Positions 37,112 to 46,017 of a stretch of DNA of 64,000 nucleotides are shown one piece after another. The first letter of the stretch is position 1; every line of letters begins with the position of its first letter. The DNA lies in NCBI RefSeq assembly GCF_002632615.1, contig NZ_NITZ01000011.1, forward strand, positions 93,493-157,492. The letters are read 5' to 3'. The notes beneath the pieces were generated by a model. The model worked only from the letters and a program-made list of their open reading frames with translations. It did not search any database and was not told the DNA's origin. Origin of the DNA: Xenorhabdus miraniensis (GTDB lineage Bacteria; Pseudomonadota; Gammaproteobacteria; Enterobacterales; Enterobacteriaceae). The translations under genes and the position numbers were made by a program.

Positions 37112-37485
37112 GGTTACTTTTCTGCTGCTATGATGAGCACCATTGCTATACCATCAGTTACATTTGTAACCATTAAAAATGTGCAGGTAACTCTGTTTCA
37201 GATACACTTTCAGAACAAGTAGCTTAGCCTTCACATAAGCCATCACATCGTATTTCAGAATCACTTCCTCAGGATCACCTGATTGGTTTGATATCCCAAC
37301 CAAAGCCGAAGCAACTTACCTTGTGTGATTATAAAAAAAATAATAAATTAAGTTAGTTCAGTCTCATCTCCATTCAATAATGACAATAAATAATCAGTAC
37401 GATAACTGTCATGGGGAACGGAGGGCATCTCCCCCGCTCGCGTTTTATCCATATAATGCTATGAAATTATAAATAAAAAATAATT
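37112..37485. other. Gap between the mgtB remnant and mgtC
   Basis: No intact gene is seen. This is where the N-terminal third of mgtB should lie, but I could not align the sequence with it, so that part is deleted or decayed beyond recognition. Confidence 0.5.
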
Positions 37486-38196
37486 CTAAGCCGGCAACTC
37501 AGAAGCAATTTTCCAATTTACTGAGGTGACGCTTTTTTCCAGGCTAACCCGACAAACAATCGCCTCAATTTCTTTTTGCTCTGCTGGCGTAGCTAATATT
37601 TCCGCACAAACTTCAAGTCGGCCGGACTGAATAGCATCTGCACTGCTCAACGACTGTAATCTAACACCTAACCCATTCAGAGCCTGCAAGATCAAAGTCC
37701 TTACCAAAATTTCATCATCTATAGCGCAAATAATATGGATTTTATAACGTTGTTCTAAATCCAGGGCTTGTTGAGGAGGCTGTGTATTAATTCGCTGTGC
37801 TGCTTCCCTCAATAAAATGTTCGCACAAAGAATAATGGCTGTTGCTATGCTGGCTGACCAATATTGACCCAGCCCACATAACACGCCGATCCCTGCCGAA
37901 CACCATAATGTTGCTGCTGTATTTAAGCCACGAATATTCATTCCTTGACGCATAATGACACCGGCACCAAGAAAACCAATTCCAGATACAATTTGTGCAG
38001 CAATACGCCCGGGGCTATCCGCAGAAGCCGTCATTGAACAAATAATAAAAACCGCTGCGCCAGTTGATACCAAAGCATTAGTTCTCAACCCAGCCATACG
38101 TTGGCGCCACTGACGTTCAGCCCCAATCAGAGCGCCAAAGCACAGCGCGGATAGTAAATGAATGGCAATAGATGTTAACAACATAGTATTCTCCAT
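37486..38196 (-). CDS. mgtC: MgtC family protein
   Basis: MgtC is an inner-membrane protein that helps intracellular pathogens at low Mg2+; in Salmonella it inhibits the F1Fo ATP synthase. The 236-residue product has the MgtC/SapB membrane domain: ALCFGALIGAERQWRQRMAGLRTNAL (about residues 17-42, split here by a conserved Arg-rich loop), then SGIGFLGAGVIMRQG and GLNTAATLWCSAGIGVLCGLG. The C-terminal ACT-like domain (about 145-236) is kept. The gene looks intact although its usual partner mgtB downstream is destroyed. PhoP control is likely from relatives, but no clear PhoP box could be read. Confidence 0.92.
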   Translation of the reverse strand: MENTMLLTSIAIHLLSALCFGALIGAERQWRQRMAGLRTNALVSTGAAVFIICSMTASADSPGRIAAQIVSGIGFLGAGVIMRQGMNIRGLNTAATLWCSAGIGVLCGLGQYWSASIATAIILCANILLREAAQRINTQPPQQALDLEQRYKIHIICAIDDEILVRTLILQALNGLGVRLQSLSSADAIQSGRLEVCAEILATPAEQKEIEAIVCRVSLEKSVTSVNWKIASELPA

Positions 38197-38961
38197 AACA
38201 TCAAATGGATAAATAACCCCTTAAGTGTTCAAGTTATTAATTGTTCAATTTTTAAATTGACCATAAGTCACTTAAGATCTATTGGGTATAGAGAATCATG
38301 TACATTACAGCCTGTTCTGGTTCGGTTAACCTTAAAACCATCTGCTATTCAACGAACACACAATAGAGAGCCTGAAGAGATAATTCTTCATCGTACATGA
38401 AATAAATTCGAGTTGATTATTTGCATGTTCCCGGAGGGAATAAGGAGTGAATATATGACCACATCATGTATACCCCGATATACCTTCAGCTAATACTTTG
38501 TTAAGAATCCAACTCAGTAGATCCACAGTATCAAATGATCTTTATTCGGGTGGGTACAGCTCATGAAGTTAAAGTAGTACCGCCCACCATTACTGGTAAG
38601 CAGCAAATCGAAGAGAAATGAACAGCTTACCGGATTATTTTCTATTTAATCTAAAACTTTGACTGTCCAATTGATCGCTCTCCAAGAGAATTTGCGGGTG
38701 AGTATAAACAGACTTAATTAATAAGTAAAGACTCGGTTAGAGAGGCTGTTTTGCAAGAACCATTTACAAAAAAATCTATGTGTTGCCTGCCTCATTAAAA
38801 AGCAACAGTGCTATAAATACTTTGTCATTTAATTGTAATTGATTTTATCCGATGATAAATAATACATTATTTTCATTCCGTTATTTTTACCATATAAATA
38901 AATCAATCCAGAAATTTATAGCCTAGAAACTTACGGCAATAGATTTATAAAACAGAAAAAC
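38197..38961. other. Intergenic region upstream of mgtC
   Basis: About 765 bp without a supported gene. It should hold the mgtC promoter and a leader; in Salmonella the mgtC leader senses Mg2+, ATP and proline, but I could not identify equivalent short reading frames or hairpins. A GGTTTT/GGTTAA pair near 38330 resembles a PhoP box but has the wrong spacing. Confidence 0.4.
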
Positions 38962-38995
38962 AAAAAGCCCGCCACGGCGTTCTGGCCTGGCGAGC
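38962..38995 (-). terminator. Terminator of the cold-shock gene
   Basis: GCTCGCCA (38995-38988 on the minus strand) pairs with TGGCGGGC (38974-38967) and is followed by TTTTTG, a standard Rho-independent terminator 25 bp after the stop codon. Confidence 0.85.
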
Positions 38996-39019
38996 TTAAG
39001 TAAGGCATAAAGGCGAAAA

Positions 39020-39232
39020 TTAGATAGCAGAGACGTTTGCTGCTGCTGGGCCTTTGGCACCATTTTCAATGGTGAATTCTACATTCTGGCCTTCTGCCAG
39101 AGTTTTGAAGCCGTTACCTTGAATGGCAGAGAAGTGTACGAATACGTCTTTGCTACCATCAGCTGGAGTGATGAAACCAAAGCCTTTAGACTCGTTGAAC
39201 CACTTCACTTGACCTTTCATTTTGTCAGACAT
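39020..39232 (-). CDS. Cold-shock family RNA chaperone (CspC/CspE type)
   Basis: A 70-residue single cold-shock domain with RNP1 (KGFGFITP) and RNP2 (DVFVHFSAI) motifs. It binds single-stranded RNA and DNA and melts RNA structure. Residues 6-52 are nearly identical to E. coli CspC, while the tail ([12 protein letters not shown]) is closer to CspE, so the exact paralogue name is left open. AGGAAAG precedes the ATG. A terminator follows. The gene is alone. Confidence 0.95.
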   Translation of the reverse strand: MSDKMKGQVKWFNESKGFGFITPADGSKDVFVHFSAIQGNGFKTLAEGQNVEFTIENGAKGPAAANVSAI

Positions 39233-39722
39233 TTGACTTTCCTATATATCAAAAAAAACTCGCCACCTCGGGCATGTGTTGGCCAGTATCAGCTATTACT
39301 TATGGAGGCACTAAGAAGGAAACGGTCAACAAAGGCTACCGAAGATAGCACTTACACATAACTCATTAACTCAAGATGTCGTACATAAAGTAGGTCTGTT
39401 AATCAGGCCAAGCGCATTAACGCATGACCGCACACGAATAGCAACCTTTTTATGTATTATCGATTTAAAAAAACCACATACGCTCAATATTAGAACAGAA
39501 TAACATAATAAAAAGGTGTATTTATAATTTTATTTGATTAATTCAACTTTTGTCTCAGCAGAAATACTGATTATTGCTCGCCAACAATAACAATTTTCCA
39601 AATAAATTAAATCAATTGCTATACAGATGTGGGTTGCAGACATGCTAACCTTGAAAATGGTAAAACTTTCAATTCGATCGCGCTTTTTACAACACTTTTC
39701 TACAAATAAGTGGGTTAGCATT
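39233..39722. other. Divergent region between csp and ylaC
   Basis: No gene is supported. It should contain both promoters and the csp leader. A reading frame at 39119-39361 on the plus strand mostly mirrors csp. Confidence 0.5.
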
Positions 39723-40232
39723 ATGAACATCATCAAACAGATATTGATTCAAGATCTTGAGCGGATCAATCTTAAAGAGCATCGTGACGGTAAAGTGCAC
39801 TTCAACAGCATTTTTATTCACCATCATCCCTATCTATGTCTGGCGATGGTTATCGCTTATGCTTTTCTTGCTACGCTCATGTGGTATGCGCCCTATTTTG
39901 GGGCTTGGTCTATTTTTGCATTTACTGTAGCTTTTATTGCTATGGCCGCTGTTCTGCTATTTGATATTAAGCCAGTTTATCATTTCGAAGATATTGACGT
40001 GCTCGATTTACGTGTCTGTTATAACGGAGAGTGGTTCGTCAACGAACAAGTCTCCAAAAATGCCATTAATAGAATACTCAATCATCCTCGAGTACCTAAT
40101 GAAATCAAAGATGACATCAAACACATTATGAAGAAAAAGCACGGCATTTGTTTTTATGATGTATTTATGCTCGCCTGTTCAGAGCAATCACCTTATGCTC
40201 AACCTCTTAACATGGCGAACAAAAGTGCATAA
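39723..40232 (+). CDS. ylaC: YlaC-like inner-membrane protein
   Basis: From ATG 39723 the product has 169 residues. Two adjacent membrane segments (about residues 35-55 and 60-80) are followed by a cytosolic part with YHFEDIDVLDLRVCYNGEWF, which is almost identical to the core of E. coli YlaC. No function is established. The frame is open 32 codons upstream, but that part does not match the family, so the internal ATG is chosen although its ribosome site is weak. Confidence 0.85.
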   Translation: MNIIKQILIQDLERINLKEHRDGKVHFNSIFIHHHPYLCLAMVIAYAFLATLMWYAPYFGAWSIFAFTVAFIAMAAVLLFDIKPVYHFEDIDVLDLRVCYNGEWFVNEQVSKNAINRILNHPRVPNEIKDDIKHIMKKKHGICFYDVFMLACSEQSPYAQPLNMANKSA

Positions 40233-40307
40233 ATTCAACAAAATAGCAGTTTCATGACACAACACGCTCACATGATGAGCAAACGGTAAGAAAAAAGAAT
40301 TTTTGCG

Positions 40308-40336
40308 TTGACATGATCCCAGTTCATCGCTAATAT
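40308..40336 (+). promoter_or_regulatory. Sigma-70 promoter of tRNA-Asn 1
   Basis: TTGACA (40308-40313), 17-nt spacer, TAATAT (40331-40336), then a GC-rich CCCCG discriminator typical of stringently controlled stable RNA genes. It lies 27 bp before the tRNA. Confidence 0.85.
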
Positions 40337-40363
40337 TCGCCCCGTTCTCAGGAACAACCCAAT

Positions 40364-40439
40364 TCCTCCATAGTTCAGTCGGTAGAACGGCGGACTGTTA
40401 ATCCGTATGTCGCTGGTTCGAGTCCAGCTGGAGGAGCCA
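40364..40439 (+). tRNA. tRNA-Asn (anticodon GTT)
   Basis: The 76-nt sequence folds as a cloverleaf: acceptor stem TCCTCCA/TGGAGGA, D-loop AGTCGGTAG, anticodon loop CTGTTAA, T-loop TTCGAGT and encoded GCCA end. It is nearly identical to E. coli tRNA-Asn. First of four copies, with its own promoter and terminator. Confidence 0.98.
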
Positions 40440-40515
40440 AATTCAGAACACTCCGCTCTGTTAACGTTGCGAGGTGTTGAGCTTAAACTAAATAATCTAG
40501 TTTAAACCGTTTACA

Positions 40516-40544
40516 ACGGCCTCCCAAACGGGAGGCCGTTTTTG
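40516..40544 (+). terminator. Terminator after tRNA-Asn 1
   Basis: A perfect 10-bp GC-rich stem (ACGGCCTCCC, 40516-40525; GGGAGGCCGT, 40530-40539) with a 4-nt loop followed by five Ts. Confidence 0.92.
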
Positions 40545-40799
40545 CATTTGCATTGAGTATGCCAAGTATTATTTTGAAACACCAGATTCCGTACTCACTT
40601 GCTCGATGAACATGAAAAATTCATCATAAACGCAATAATTACAAAAAAAATACAATTTTCCCTTAATAAACAGCATATAATTACTGACTATAAAATCAAT
40701 AAAAGCCTGCCAGATGAACTATATTTTCATCAAAAAATAACAAAAAAACACCATTAAGATCACACATTAACCAATTAACCTTATTTTTATTTTTTTTAC

Positions 40800-40829
40800 T
40801 TTACAACCCCAAAGCATTCCTTGTATCAT
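40800..40829 (+). promoter_or_regulatory. Probable sigma-70 promoter of tRNA-Asn 2
   Basis: TTTACA (40800-40805), 18-nt spacer, TATCAT (40824-40829), then CGCTCCG. Weaker than the other three tRNA promoters. Confidence 0.65.
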
Positions 40830-40856
40830 TCGCTCCGTTCTCAGGAACAACCCAAT

Positions 40857-40932
40857 TCCTCCATAGTTCAGTCGGTAGAACGGCGGACTGTTAATCCGTA
40901 TGTCGCTGGTTCAAGTCCAGCTGGAGGAGCCA
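40857..40932 (+). tRNA. tRNA-Asn (anticodon GTT)
   Basis: Identical to copy 1 except A for G in the T-loop (TTCAAGT), a purine change that should be tolerated. CCA is encoded. The 417-bp spacer from copy 1 holds only the copy 1 terminator and the copy 2 promoter. Confidence 0.97.
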
Positions 40933-40943
40933 AATTCTGAAAG

Positions 40944-40974
40944 GCCCGATTAGTTCTGCTAACCGGGCTTTTTA
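40944..40974 (+). terminator. Terminator after tRNA-Asn 2
   Basis: GCCCGATTAG (40944-40953) pairs with CTAACCGGGC (40959-40968) with one mismatch and is followed by five Ts. It resembles the terminator of copy 3, so the two probably arose by duplication. The remaining 40975-41230 holds nothing I can support. Confidence 0.88.
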
Positions 40975-41271
40975 CTATCTATTTTCTACTGGCTATTTGC
41001 TTGCTTCCCGCTAATTATTTGTTTCTCGACTGGTTGTTCGTTTATCAATCCATTGCTTACCCGTTAGTTATTTTTCCCCTCTTTATTACAATGCTTATCT
41101 TTTATCTTACGGTTTTACTTTGTTAACCGACTGTTTTGCCAGCTTTACTCTATATTTCCTGAAATATGCTCACATTAACGCGATTGATCGCTCACAAAAC
41201 ACAACAAAGTTCAAAAAGAAACCAATAAGGACACATTACCAGCAAACAAACAGTTATTGTTATTTTCTGCT

Positions 41272-41300
41272 TTGACAAATATAAAAAGTACCGTTAATAT
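41272..41300 (+). promoter_or_regulatory. Sigma-70 promoter of tRNA-Asn 3
   Basis: TTGACA (41272-41277), 17-nt spacer, TAATAT (41295-41300), then CCACCCCG discriminator. Lies inside the first duplicated unit. Confidence 0.85.
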
Positions 41301-41319
41301 CCACCCCGTCTTAAGGAGT

Positions 41320-41395
41320 TCCTCCATAGTTCAGTCGGTAGAACGGCGGACTGTTAATCCGTATGTCGCTGGTTCGAGTCCAGCTGGAGGAGCCA
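41320..41395 (+). tRNA. tRNA-Asn (anticodon GTT)
   Basis: Sequence identical to copy 1, including the encoded CCA. Third of four copies, in the first unit of the tandem duplication. Confidence 0.98.
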
Positions 41396-41408
41396 AAAAT
41401 TCTGAAGA

Positions 41409-41439
41409 GCCTGATTAGTTTTGCTAATCAGGCTTTTTG
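41409..41439 (+). terminator. Terminator after tRNA-Asn 3
   Basis: A perfect 10-bp stem (GCCTGATTAG, 41409-41418; CTAATCAGGC, 41424-41433) with a 5-nt loop and a T-run. Confidence 0.92.
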
Positions 41440-41591
41440 CTTTTCACCCTCCTGTTTTTTCTCCTGCTTACTTTCTGGCCCTACTGATAAGTTCTCACGG
41501 CAGGATTTCTTCTAAAACAGGCAGAAAAGTCCGAAAAAGATACACGCAGTACACATTACCAGCAAACAAACAGTTATTGTTATTTTCTGCT

Positions 41592-41620
41592 TTGACAAAC
41601 GTAAAAAGTGCCGTTAATAT
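41592..41620 (+). promoter_or_regulatory. Sigma-70 promoter of tRNA-Asn 4
   Basis: TTGACA (41592-41597), 17-nt spacer, TAATAT (41615-41620), then GCACCCCG. Lies inside the second duplicated unit. Confidence 0.85.
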
Positions 41621-41640
41621 GCACCCCGTCTTGAAGGAGT

Positions 41641-41716
41641 TCCTCCATAGTTCAGTCGGTAGAACGGCGGACTGTTAATCCGTATGTCGCTGGTTCGAGT
41701 CCAGCTGGAGGAGCCA
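41641..41716 (+). tRNA. tRNA-Asn (anticodon GTT)
   Basis: Sequence identical to copy 1, including the encoded CCA. Fourth copy; unlike the others, no clear hairpin terminator follows before pyrC. Confidence 0.98.
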
Positions 41717-41872
41717 AATTCAATTCACCCTCGTGTTGTTACTTCTATTTTTTCCTTTTTTGATACGATGTATTTCCTCTGAATACCCTAGCAAACATAA
41801 ATTTAAAATTCTAATCTTCCAAAATTCACAGGATTTTATCATTCAATAATAGCTATTTAGCTATTTTCGTTT

Positions 41873-41948
41873 TATCATTCTCCTCCGGCTTTAAGGAGTG
41901 CTGAATCAGCATCCATCATTTTTTCACCTTTATTCTGGAGCCGGTTCC
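41873..41948 (+). promoter_or_regulatory. pyrC promoter and leader with Shine-Dalgarno-masking hairpin
   Basis: A -10 TATCAT (41873-41878) places the transcription start 6-9 nt downstream in the run CCGG (41885-41888). The leader begins CCGGCT (41885-41890), which can pair with AGCCGG (41939-41944). The right arm overlaps the ribosome site GGAG (41937-41940) of pyrC (ATG 41949). In E. coli and Salmonella, pyrC starts at C or G according to nucleotide pools, and only the longer C-started mRNA can form the blocking hairpin. The same design is visible here. The -35 is poor. Confidence 0.75.
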
Positions 41949-43001
41949 ATGACCACTGAATCATACACAATTAAAATCCGCCGCCCTGACGACTGGCATG
42001 TCCATTTCCGCGATGGTGATATGCTAAAAACTATCGTTCCCCATACCAGCCGTTTCTTTGGCCGAGCTATCGTCATGCCCAACCTCGTCCCCCCAGTAAC
42101 AGATGTTGCCAGCGCCAAAGCCTATAAGGAGCGGATCATCGCAGCTATTCCGCCAGATCACGATTTCCAGCCTCTTATGACCTGTTATCTGACTGATTCA
42201 ACAGACAGCATGCAAATTCAAACGGGCTATAAAGAAGGTATTTTCACCGCCTGTAAACTTTATCCCGCCAATGCAACAACAAATTCCAGCCACGGTGTTT
42301 CCGATGTCAAAAAGATCTACCCATTATTGGAAACTATGGAAAAAATAGGCATGCCCCTGCTGATTCATGGTGAAGTCACCGCTTCCCATATCGATATTTT
42401 TGATCGTGAAGCACGATTTATCGAACAAGTGATGGAACCATTACGCAGGCAGTTCCCCGGACTCAAAGTTGTCTTTGAGCATATTACAACTAAAGAAGCC
42501 GCAGAATACGTTCTTGAAGGTAACGATAAATTAGGTGCTACTCTGACACCACAGCATTTGATGTTCAACCGCAACCATATGCTAGTTGGTGGCATTCGCC
42601 CCCATCTTTACTGCTTACCAGTGCTAAAACGCAACATTCATCAAGAGGCATTGAGGGCAGCAGTTGCCAGTGGCTGTAATCGCTTTTTCTTGGGAACAGA
42701 TTCAGCCCCCCATGTATTACACCGCAAAGAATCGTCTTGTGGTTGCGCCGGGGTTTTCAATGCCCCTACCGCTCTGGCTGCTTATGCTACTGTTTTTGAA
42801 GGAATCGGAGCCATGGAACATTTTGAATCTTTCTGTTCCCTGAATGGCCCAGCATTTTATGATCTTCCAGTTAATGACGGTTTTATTGAACTTACGCGTA
42901 AGCCGACACCTGCTGTCGAGTATGTTGAGTGCGGTGATGAAAAGTTGATTCCATTCCTTGCCGGGGAAGATGCCGGATGGGATGTTAACTTATGTGAGTA
43001 A
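41949..43001 (+). CDS. pyrC: Dihydroorotase
   Basis: Dihydroorotase cyclises N-carbamoyl-aspartate to dihydroorotate, the third step of pyrimidine synthesis. From ATG 41949 the product has 350 residues and aligns with E. coli PyrC: zinc ligands in [10 protein letters not shown], the modified Lys in [18 protein letters not shown], His in LLIHGEV and VFEHITT, and the catalytic Asp in [10 protein letters not shown]. The frame stays open 17 codons upstream, but ATG 41949 has GGAG 8 nt before it and matches the family start. Confidence 0.96.
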   Translation: MTTESYTIKIRRPDDWHVHFRDGDMLKTIVPHTSRFFGRAIVMPNLVPPVTDVASAKAYKERIIAAIPPDHDFQPLMTCYLTDSTDSMQIQTGYKEGIFTACKLYPANATTNSSHGVSDVKKIYPLLETMEKIGMPLLIHGEVTASHIDIFDREARFIEQVMEPLRRQFPGLKVVFEHITTKEAAEYVLEGNDKLGATLTPQHLMFNRNHMLVGGIRPHLYCLPVLKRNIHQEALRAAVASGCNRFFLGTDSAPHVLHRKESSCGCAGVFNAPTALAAYATVFEGIGAMEHFESFCSLNGPAFYDLPVNDGFIELTRKPTPAVEYVECGDEKLIPFLAGEDAGWDVNLCE

Positions 43002-43018
43002 TTTTTTTACTGCTGACC

Positions 43019-43046
43019 GTGCGGAAATTATCCTTTATTTCCGCAC
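43019..43046 (+). terminator. Hairpin after pyrC
   Basis: A perfect 10-bp stem GTGCGGAAAT/ATTTCCGCAC (43019-43028, 43037-43046) lies 18 bp after the pyrC stop; no long T-run follows. Confidence 0.7.
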
Positions 43047-43236
43047 AATTATCTGTTTTATAAAAAAAATCGAATAGCTTATAATCATTTCCATCAGTAA
43101 TGATGAAAAAATTCCGTTCTTTTCACTTCTTAGATTGGCAAAAAGGTTTATACTGCTACTTGCTCATCCTAGATGGGTGTTTTTGCTCTTAGTCAATTAT
43201 ATCAATAATGATGCTGTAGTCTGATTAGGAGGTTAC

Positions 43237-43491
43237 ATGGACAATAAAAATGAAATAATCCAAACTCATCCTGTTGTAGGCTGGGATATCAGCACCGTTG
43301 ATGCCTATGACGCCATGATGATACGTCTTCATTACGCATCCTCTCAAGATCAAAATCCAGAGAATGTTAGCGTCGACAAAACATTGTGGTTAACAACAGG
43401 GGTGGCCAAACAACTTATCCTCATTTTACAAGCCGGAATTGAAAAAATAGAAGCATCAGAATACAGTCAACTCGATCACATTAAACATTAA
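43237..43491 (+). CDS. bssS: Biofilm regulator BssS-like protein
   Basis: The 84-residue protein matches E. coli BssS (YceP) in length and sequence: NNEVIQTHPLVGWDISTVD in E. coli versus NEIIQTHPVVGWDISTVD here, and LWLTTGVAKQLILILQAGI. BssS affects biofilm formation and indole-linked signalling in E. coli; its molecular activity is unknown. AGGAGG lies just before the ATG. It neighbours pyrC in E. coli too, so this is conserved synteny. Confidence 0.93.
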   Translation: MDNKNEIIQTHPVVGWDISTVDAYDAMMIRLHYASSQDQNPENVSVDKTLWLTTGVAKQLILILQAGIEKIEASEYSQLDHIKH

Positions 43492-43719
43492 CAATGAATT
43501 CAAACACTTCCCTTCAACCCATTTGGGCACTCAATGTACTGAGTGTCCAAGATAGACAAGCGAACAAATACTAATCAATAAAATTATCCACCTAGTTCAC
43601 TATTCTTTATAATCCTGTATTATACGACCTTCTTCATCCAGCAATAGCTTAATTGTTAAACTAATTTTCTAAATAATCTATTTTTTAAATAACCATAGTA
43701 GAACAAGGATGTTCAAGTA

Positions 43720-44313
43720 ATGAAATTATTAGTCATTGAGGAATGCCATTATACACGCTTAGGAATCATTGAGTTTCTGAAAGAATATACGGATATTTTT
43801 CTTAAAGAAGCAACATCAATTCAAGATGCTATCAATATTCTGCCTGTCTTTTCCCCGGATGTTATTCTGGCGAATTTAACAAACTATGGTCACTATAGTT
43901 ATTATTGCGAACAACTGGAATTATTTATTTCATTAGTTAATGAAGCACGTATTTATACTTATATTGACAAACCCTATCCTTTCAAAAAAACACCTATCCA
44001 ATTGACAAATAATGATTTTATTCTATCGAAAAAAAATCTGATGATGTTGCTTAATCGCCTAAAGGAAATGACATCATTTGATATTCAACGTTATTTCTCT
44101 AATTTCAATATCCATAGCTCTATTTTTAGCCATCAGGAAAACCGTGTCATCTATTATTGGATGTTAGAAATCAACACTCATAAAATTGCCCAAATACTAA
44201 AAGTCAGCAATAGTACAGTCTATTCTCACAAAAGGCATATTATAGAAAAAACAGGCGTTTCTAATAAAATAGAGTTACTTTTTATTTACAATATATTTAA
44301 ATATTTTTGTTAA
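43720..44313 (+). CDS. LuxR-type transcriptional regulator, RcsA-like
   Basis: The 197-residue protein has a receiver-like N-terminal half and a C-terminal LuxR helix-turn-helix (about residues 138-190: INTHKIAQILKVSNSTVYSH, then KRHIIEKTGVSNKIELL). The opening LLVIEECHYTRLGIIEFLKE resembles RcsA (CSYTRLGLTGYL). The position of a phospho-acceptor (PDVILANL) lacks Asp, so it is probably not phosphorylated, as in RcsA, BglJ and similar auxiliary regulators that pair with RcsB. The gene is AT-rich and stands alone. Confidence 0.82.
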   Translation: MKLLVIEECHYTRLGIIEFLKEYTDIFLKEATSIQDAINILPVFSPDVILANLTNYGHYSYYCEQLELFISLVNEARIYTYIDKPYPFKKTPIQLTNNDFILSKKNLMMLLNRLKEMTSFDIQRYFSNFNIHSSIFSHQENRVIYYWMLEINTHKIAQILKVSNSTVYSHKRHIIEKTGVSNKIELLFIYNIFKYFC

Positions 44314-44402
44314 GTCATTTAAATAAACTTCTTTAGCCTAAATGATATTTAATTATTTACGCTAATTCATCAGTGCTGTGGACTAATGAGTTAAAGAATA
44401 TT

Positions 44403-44462
44403 TATGCCCACCGGCTTCAAATTGCAACTAACAAAGTTGTAACTTGAAAGACGGCGGGTATA
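44403..44462. repeat. Long imperfect palindrome beside trhO
   Basis: Arms at 44403-44429 and 44435-44462 match at about 22 of 27 positions around a 5-nt loop, and the ends read TATGCCCACCG and CGGCGGGTATA. It ends 3 bp before the trhO stop codon. The mismatches are spread along both arms, unlike a simple terminator. It looks like a small palindromic repeat element (REP or MITE type). Confidence 0.7.
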
Positions 44463-44464
44463 CA

Positions 44465-45523
44465 TCACTTAATGGATTGCAAAGATGTAATATTCAAACC
44501 ATCATTTAAACGATAGCGGGACTTATTAAAAATTTTAGCCCCATTCTCTCTTCCTGCCCGACGAGAACGCTGTTCGTTTTCCGGTAGTCTCATCTCTTCA
44601 CTACAAGCATCACTGCAACAACCTTCGAAACGCTCTGCACACGATGGGCACTGGATAAACAACAAGTGGCAACCATCATTTTTGCAGTTGGTATGGCTAT
44701 CACATGTCGCTCCGCACTGGTGGCAGTGCGCAATGACTTCTTCAGAAATACGTTCGCCCATACGCTCATCAAAGACAAAGTTCTTACCGATAAAGCGAAC
44801 TGGCAGCCCTTTTTCTTTCGCTTTACGGGCATATTCAATAATGCCACCTTCTACATGATAGACTTTGTTAAAACCATTATGCAGCATATAAGCACTCGCT
44901 TTTTCACAGCGAATTCCACCCGTGCAGTACATAACTATATTTTTATCTTTATTGTCTTTCAGCATGTCTACTGCCATTGGCAGTTGTTCACGAAACGTAT
45001 CAGAAGGAATTTCAATTGCGTTTTCGAAATGCCCTACTTCATATTCGTAGTGGTTACGCATATCGACAAAGACGGTATCAGGATCATCCAGCATTTGGTT
45101 AACTTCAGCCGCTTTGAGATATTCGCCTGTTTTTGATGGATCAAAAGTTTCATCTTCAATACCATCAGCAACGATGCGTTCACGCACTTTCATACGTAAT
45201 ACCCAGAATGACTTACCGTCATCTTCCAGAGCGATATTAAGGCGCAGGTTACGTAATGCAGGATCAGTTTCATCCAATAATGTTTTCAAAGCATCAACGT
45301 TACTGGAAGGTACACTAATTTGGGCATTGATACCTTCTTTGGCGATATAAACCCGCCCAAAGACAGATAGTTCAGTAAATTCTTGATACAGGCTATCGCG
45401 GAAAGATTGTGGTTCGGAAATGGTAAAATATTTATAAAAAGAGATGGTCGTGCGCGGCTCGGCTTCAGCCAACATACGTTCTTTCAGCTCTTTATTAGAA
45501 ATACGGTTATGTAACACTGGCAT
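44465..45523 (-). CDS. trhO: tRNA uridine(34) hydroxylase TrhO (YceA), rhodanese family
   Basis: TrhO makes 5-hydroxyuridine at position 34 of certain tRNAs using oxygen. From ATG 45523 the product has 352 residues and starts [20 protein letters not shown], as E. coli YceA does. The rhodanese domain has its active cysteine in [20 protein letters not shown] Cys-rich tail follows ([20 protein letters not shown]). The frame is open 45 codons upstream, but AGGAAAG and family alignment favour 45523. It is divergent from lpxL, as in E. coli. Confidence 0.95.
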   Translation of the reverse strand: MPVLHNRISNKELKERMLAEAEPRTTISFYKYFTISEPQSFRDSLYQEFTELSVFGRVYIAKEGINAQISVPSSNVDALKTLLDETDPALRNLRLNIALEDDGKSFWVLRMKVRERIVADGIEDETFDPSKTGEYLKAAEVNQMLDDPDTVFVDMRNHYEYEVGHFENAIEIPSDTFREQLPMAVDMLKDNKDKNIVMYCTGGIRCEKASAYMLHNGFNKVYHVEGGIIEYARKAKEKGLPVRFIGKNFVFDERMGERISEEVIAHCHQCGATCDSHTNCKNDGCHLLFIQCPSCAERFEGCCSDACSEEMRLPENEQRSRRAGRENGAKIFNKSRYRLNDGLNITSLQSIK

Positions 45524-46017
45524 GGTGTACTTTCCTGAATTTCGATTAAAAAATAAAAAATTCAATGGTTGCCCCATTGATGGCCGAATATCATAGCGAA
45601 AATGCGCTTTAGCGGATAGTGATTTGTGTCCTGACGATAGTGGCTTGTGTCCTGACAATGTATAGCAAGTATTTGAATATCGTATACGGGAATAGCATAA
45701 TTATGCCAATATCATACAAAGAATGGTTATAACAAGACTATCGCATGGTAACATGCTATCAAGCAGGAGCGGTTAATCGCACAATTTATCGCCCAATTAG
45801 GTACTTAATGCCCCAATATTTCGATATTCCATTAAAAAATGTCACAATGCACCAAAATGACTCTTAAAGCCTACTCAATAGGCGTCTATTGTTGCAGATA
45901 ATTTGAACACAAGTTGTATTAAGAAACTGAGCGTACAAATCGTTCACTAACGATGAAATATGTAAAGATTTTCGACACAGCTTCAATTCAAAATGACAAA
46001 TAACACACTGAAAACAC
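45524..46017. other. Divergent region between trhO and lpxL
   Basis: About 490 bp holding both promoters. An 18-bp near-repeat GTG(A/G)CTTGTGTCCTGAC occurs twice near 45620-45655. A plus-strand frame from 45993 overlaps lpxL in another frame and is not supported. Confidence 0.5.

Larger units (their letters stand above)
41231..41718 (+). repeat. Tandem duplication of a promoter-tRNA-Asn unit
   Basis: Bases 41231-41397 and 41551-41718 are near-identical copies starting ACACATTACCAGC, each holding promoter and tRNA. The offset is 320-321 bp; a few substitutions and one inserted base (TTAAGG versus TTGAAGG) separate them. Confidence 0.9.

Noticed and set aside
38320..38345. PhoP box upstream of mgtC
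   Set aside because: GGTTTT and GGTTAA are 8 bp apart instead of the usual 11-bp period; too weak to report as a feature.
40364..41716. Four evenly repeated 76-bp sequences could suggest a CRISPR array
   Set aside because: The repeats fold as tRNA-Asn with encoded CCA, spacing is irregular, and each has promoter signals.
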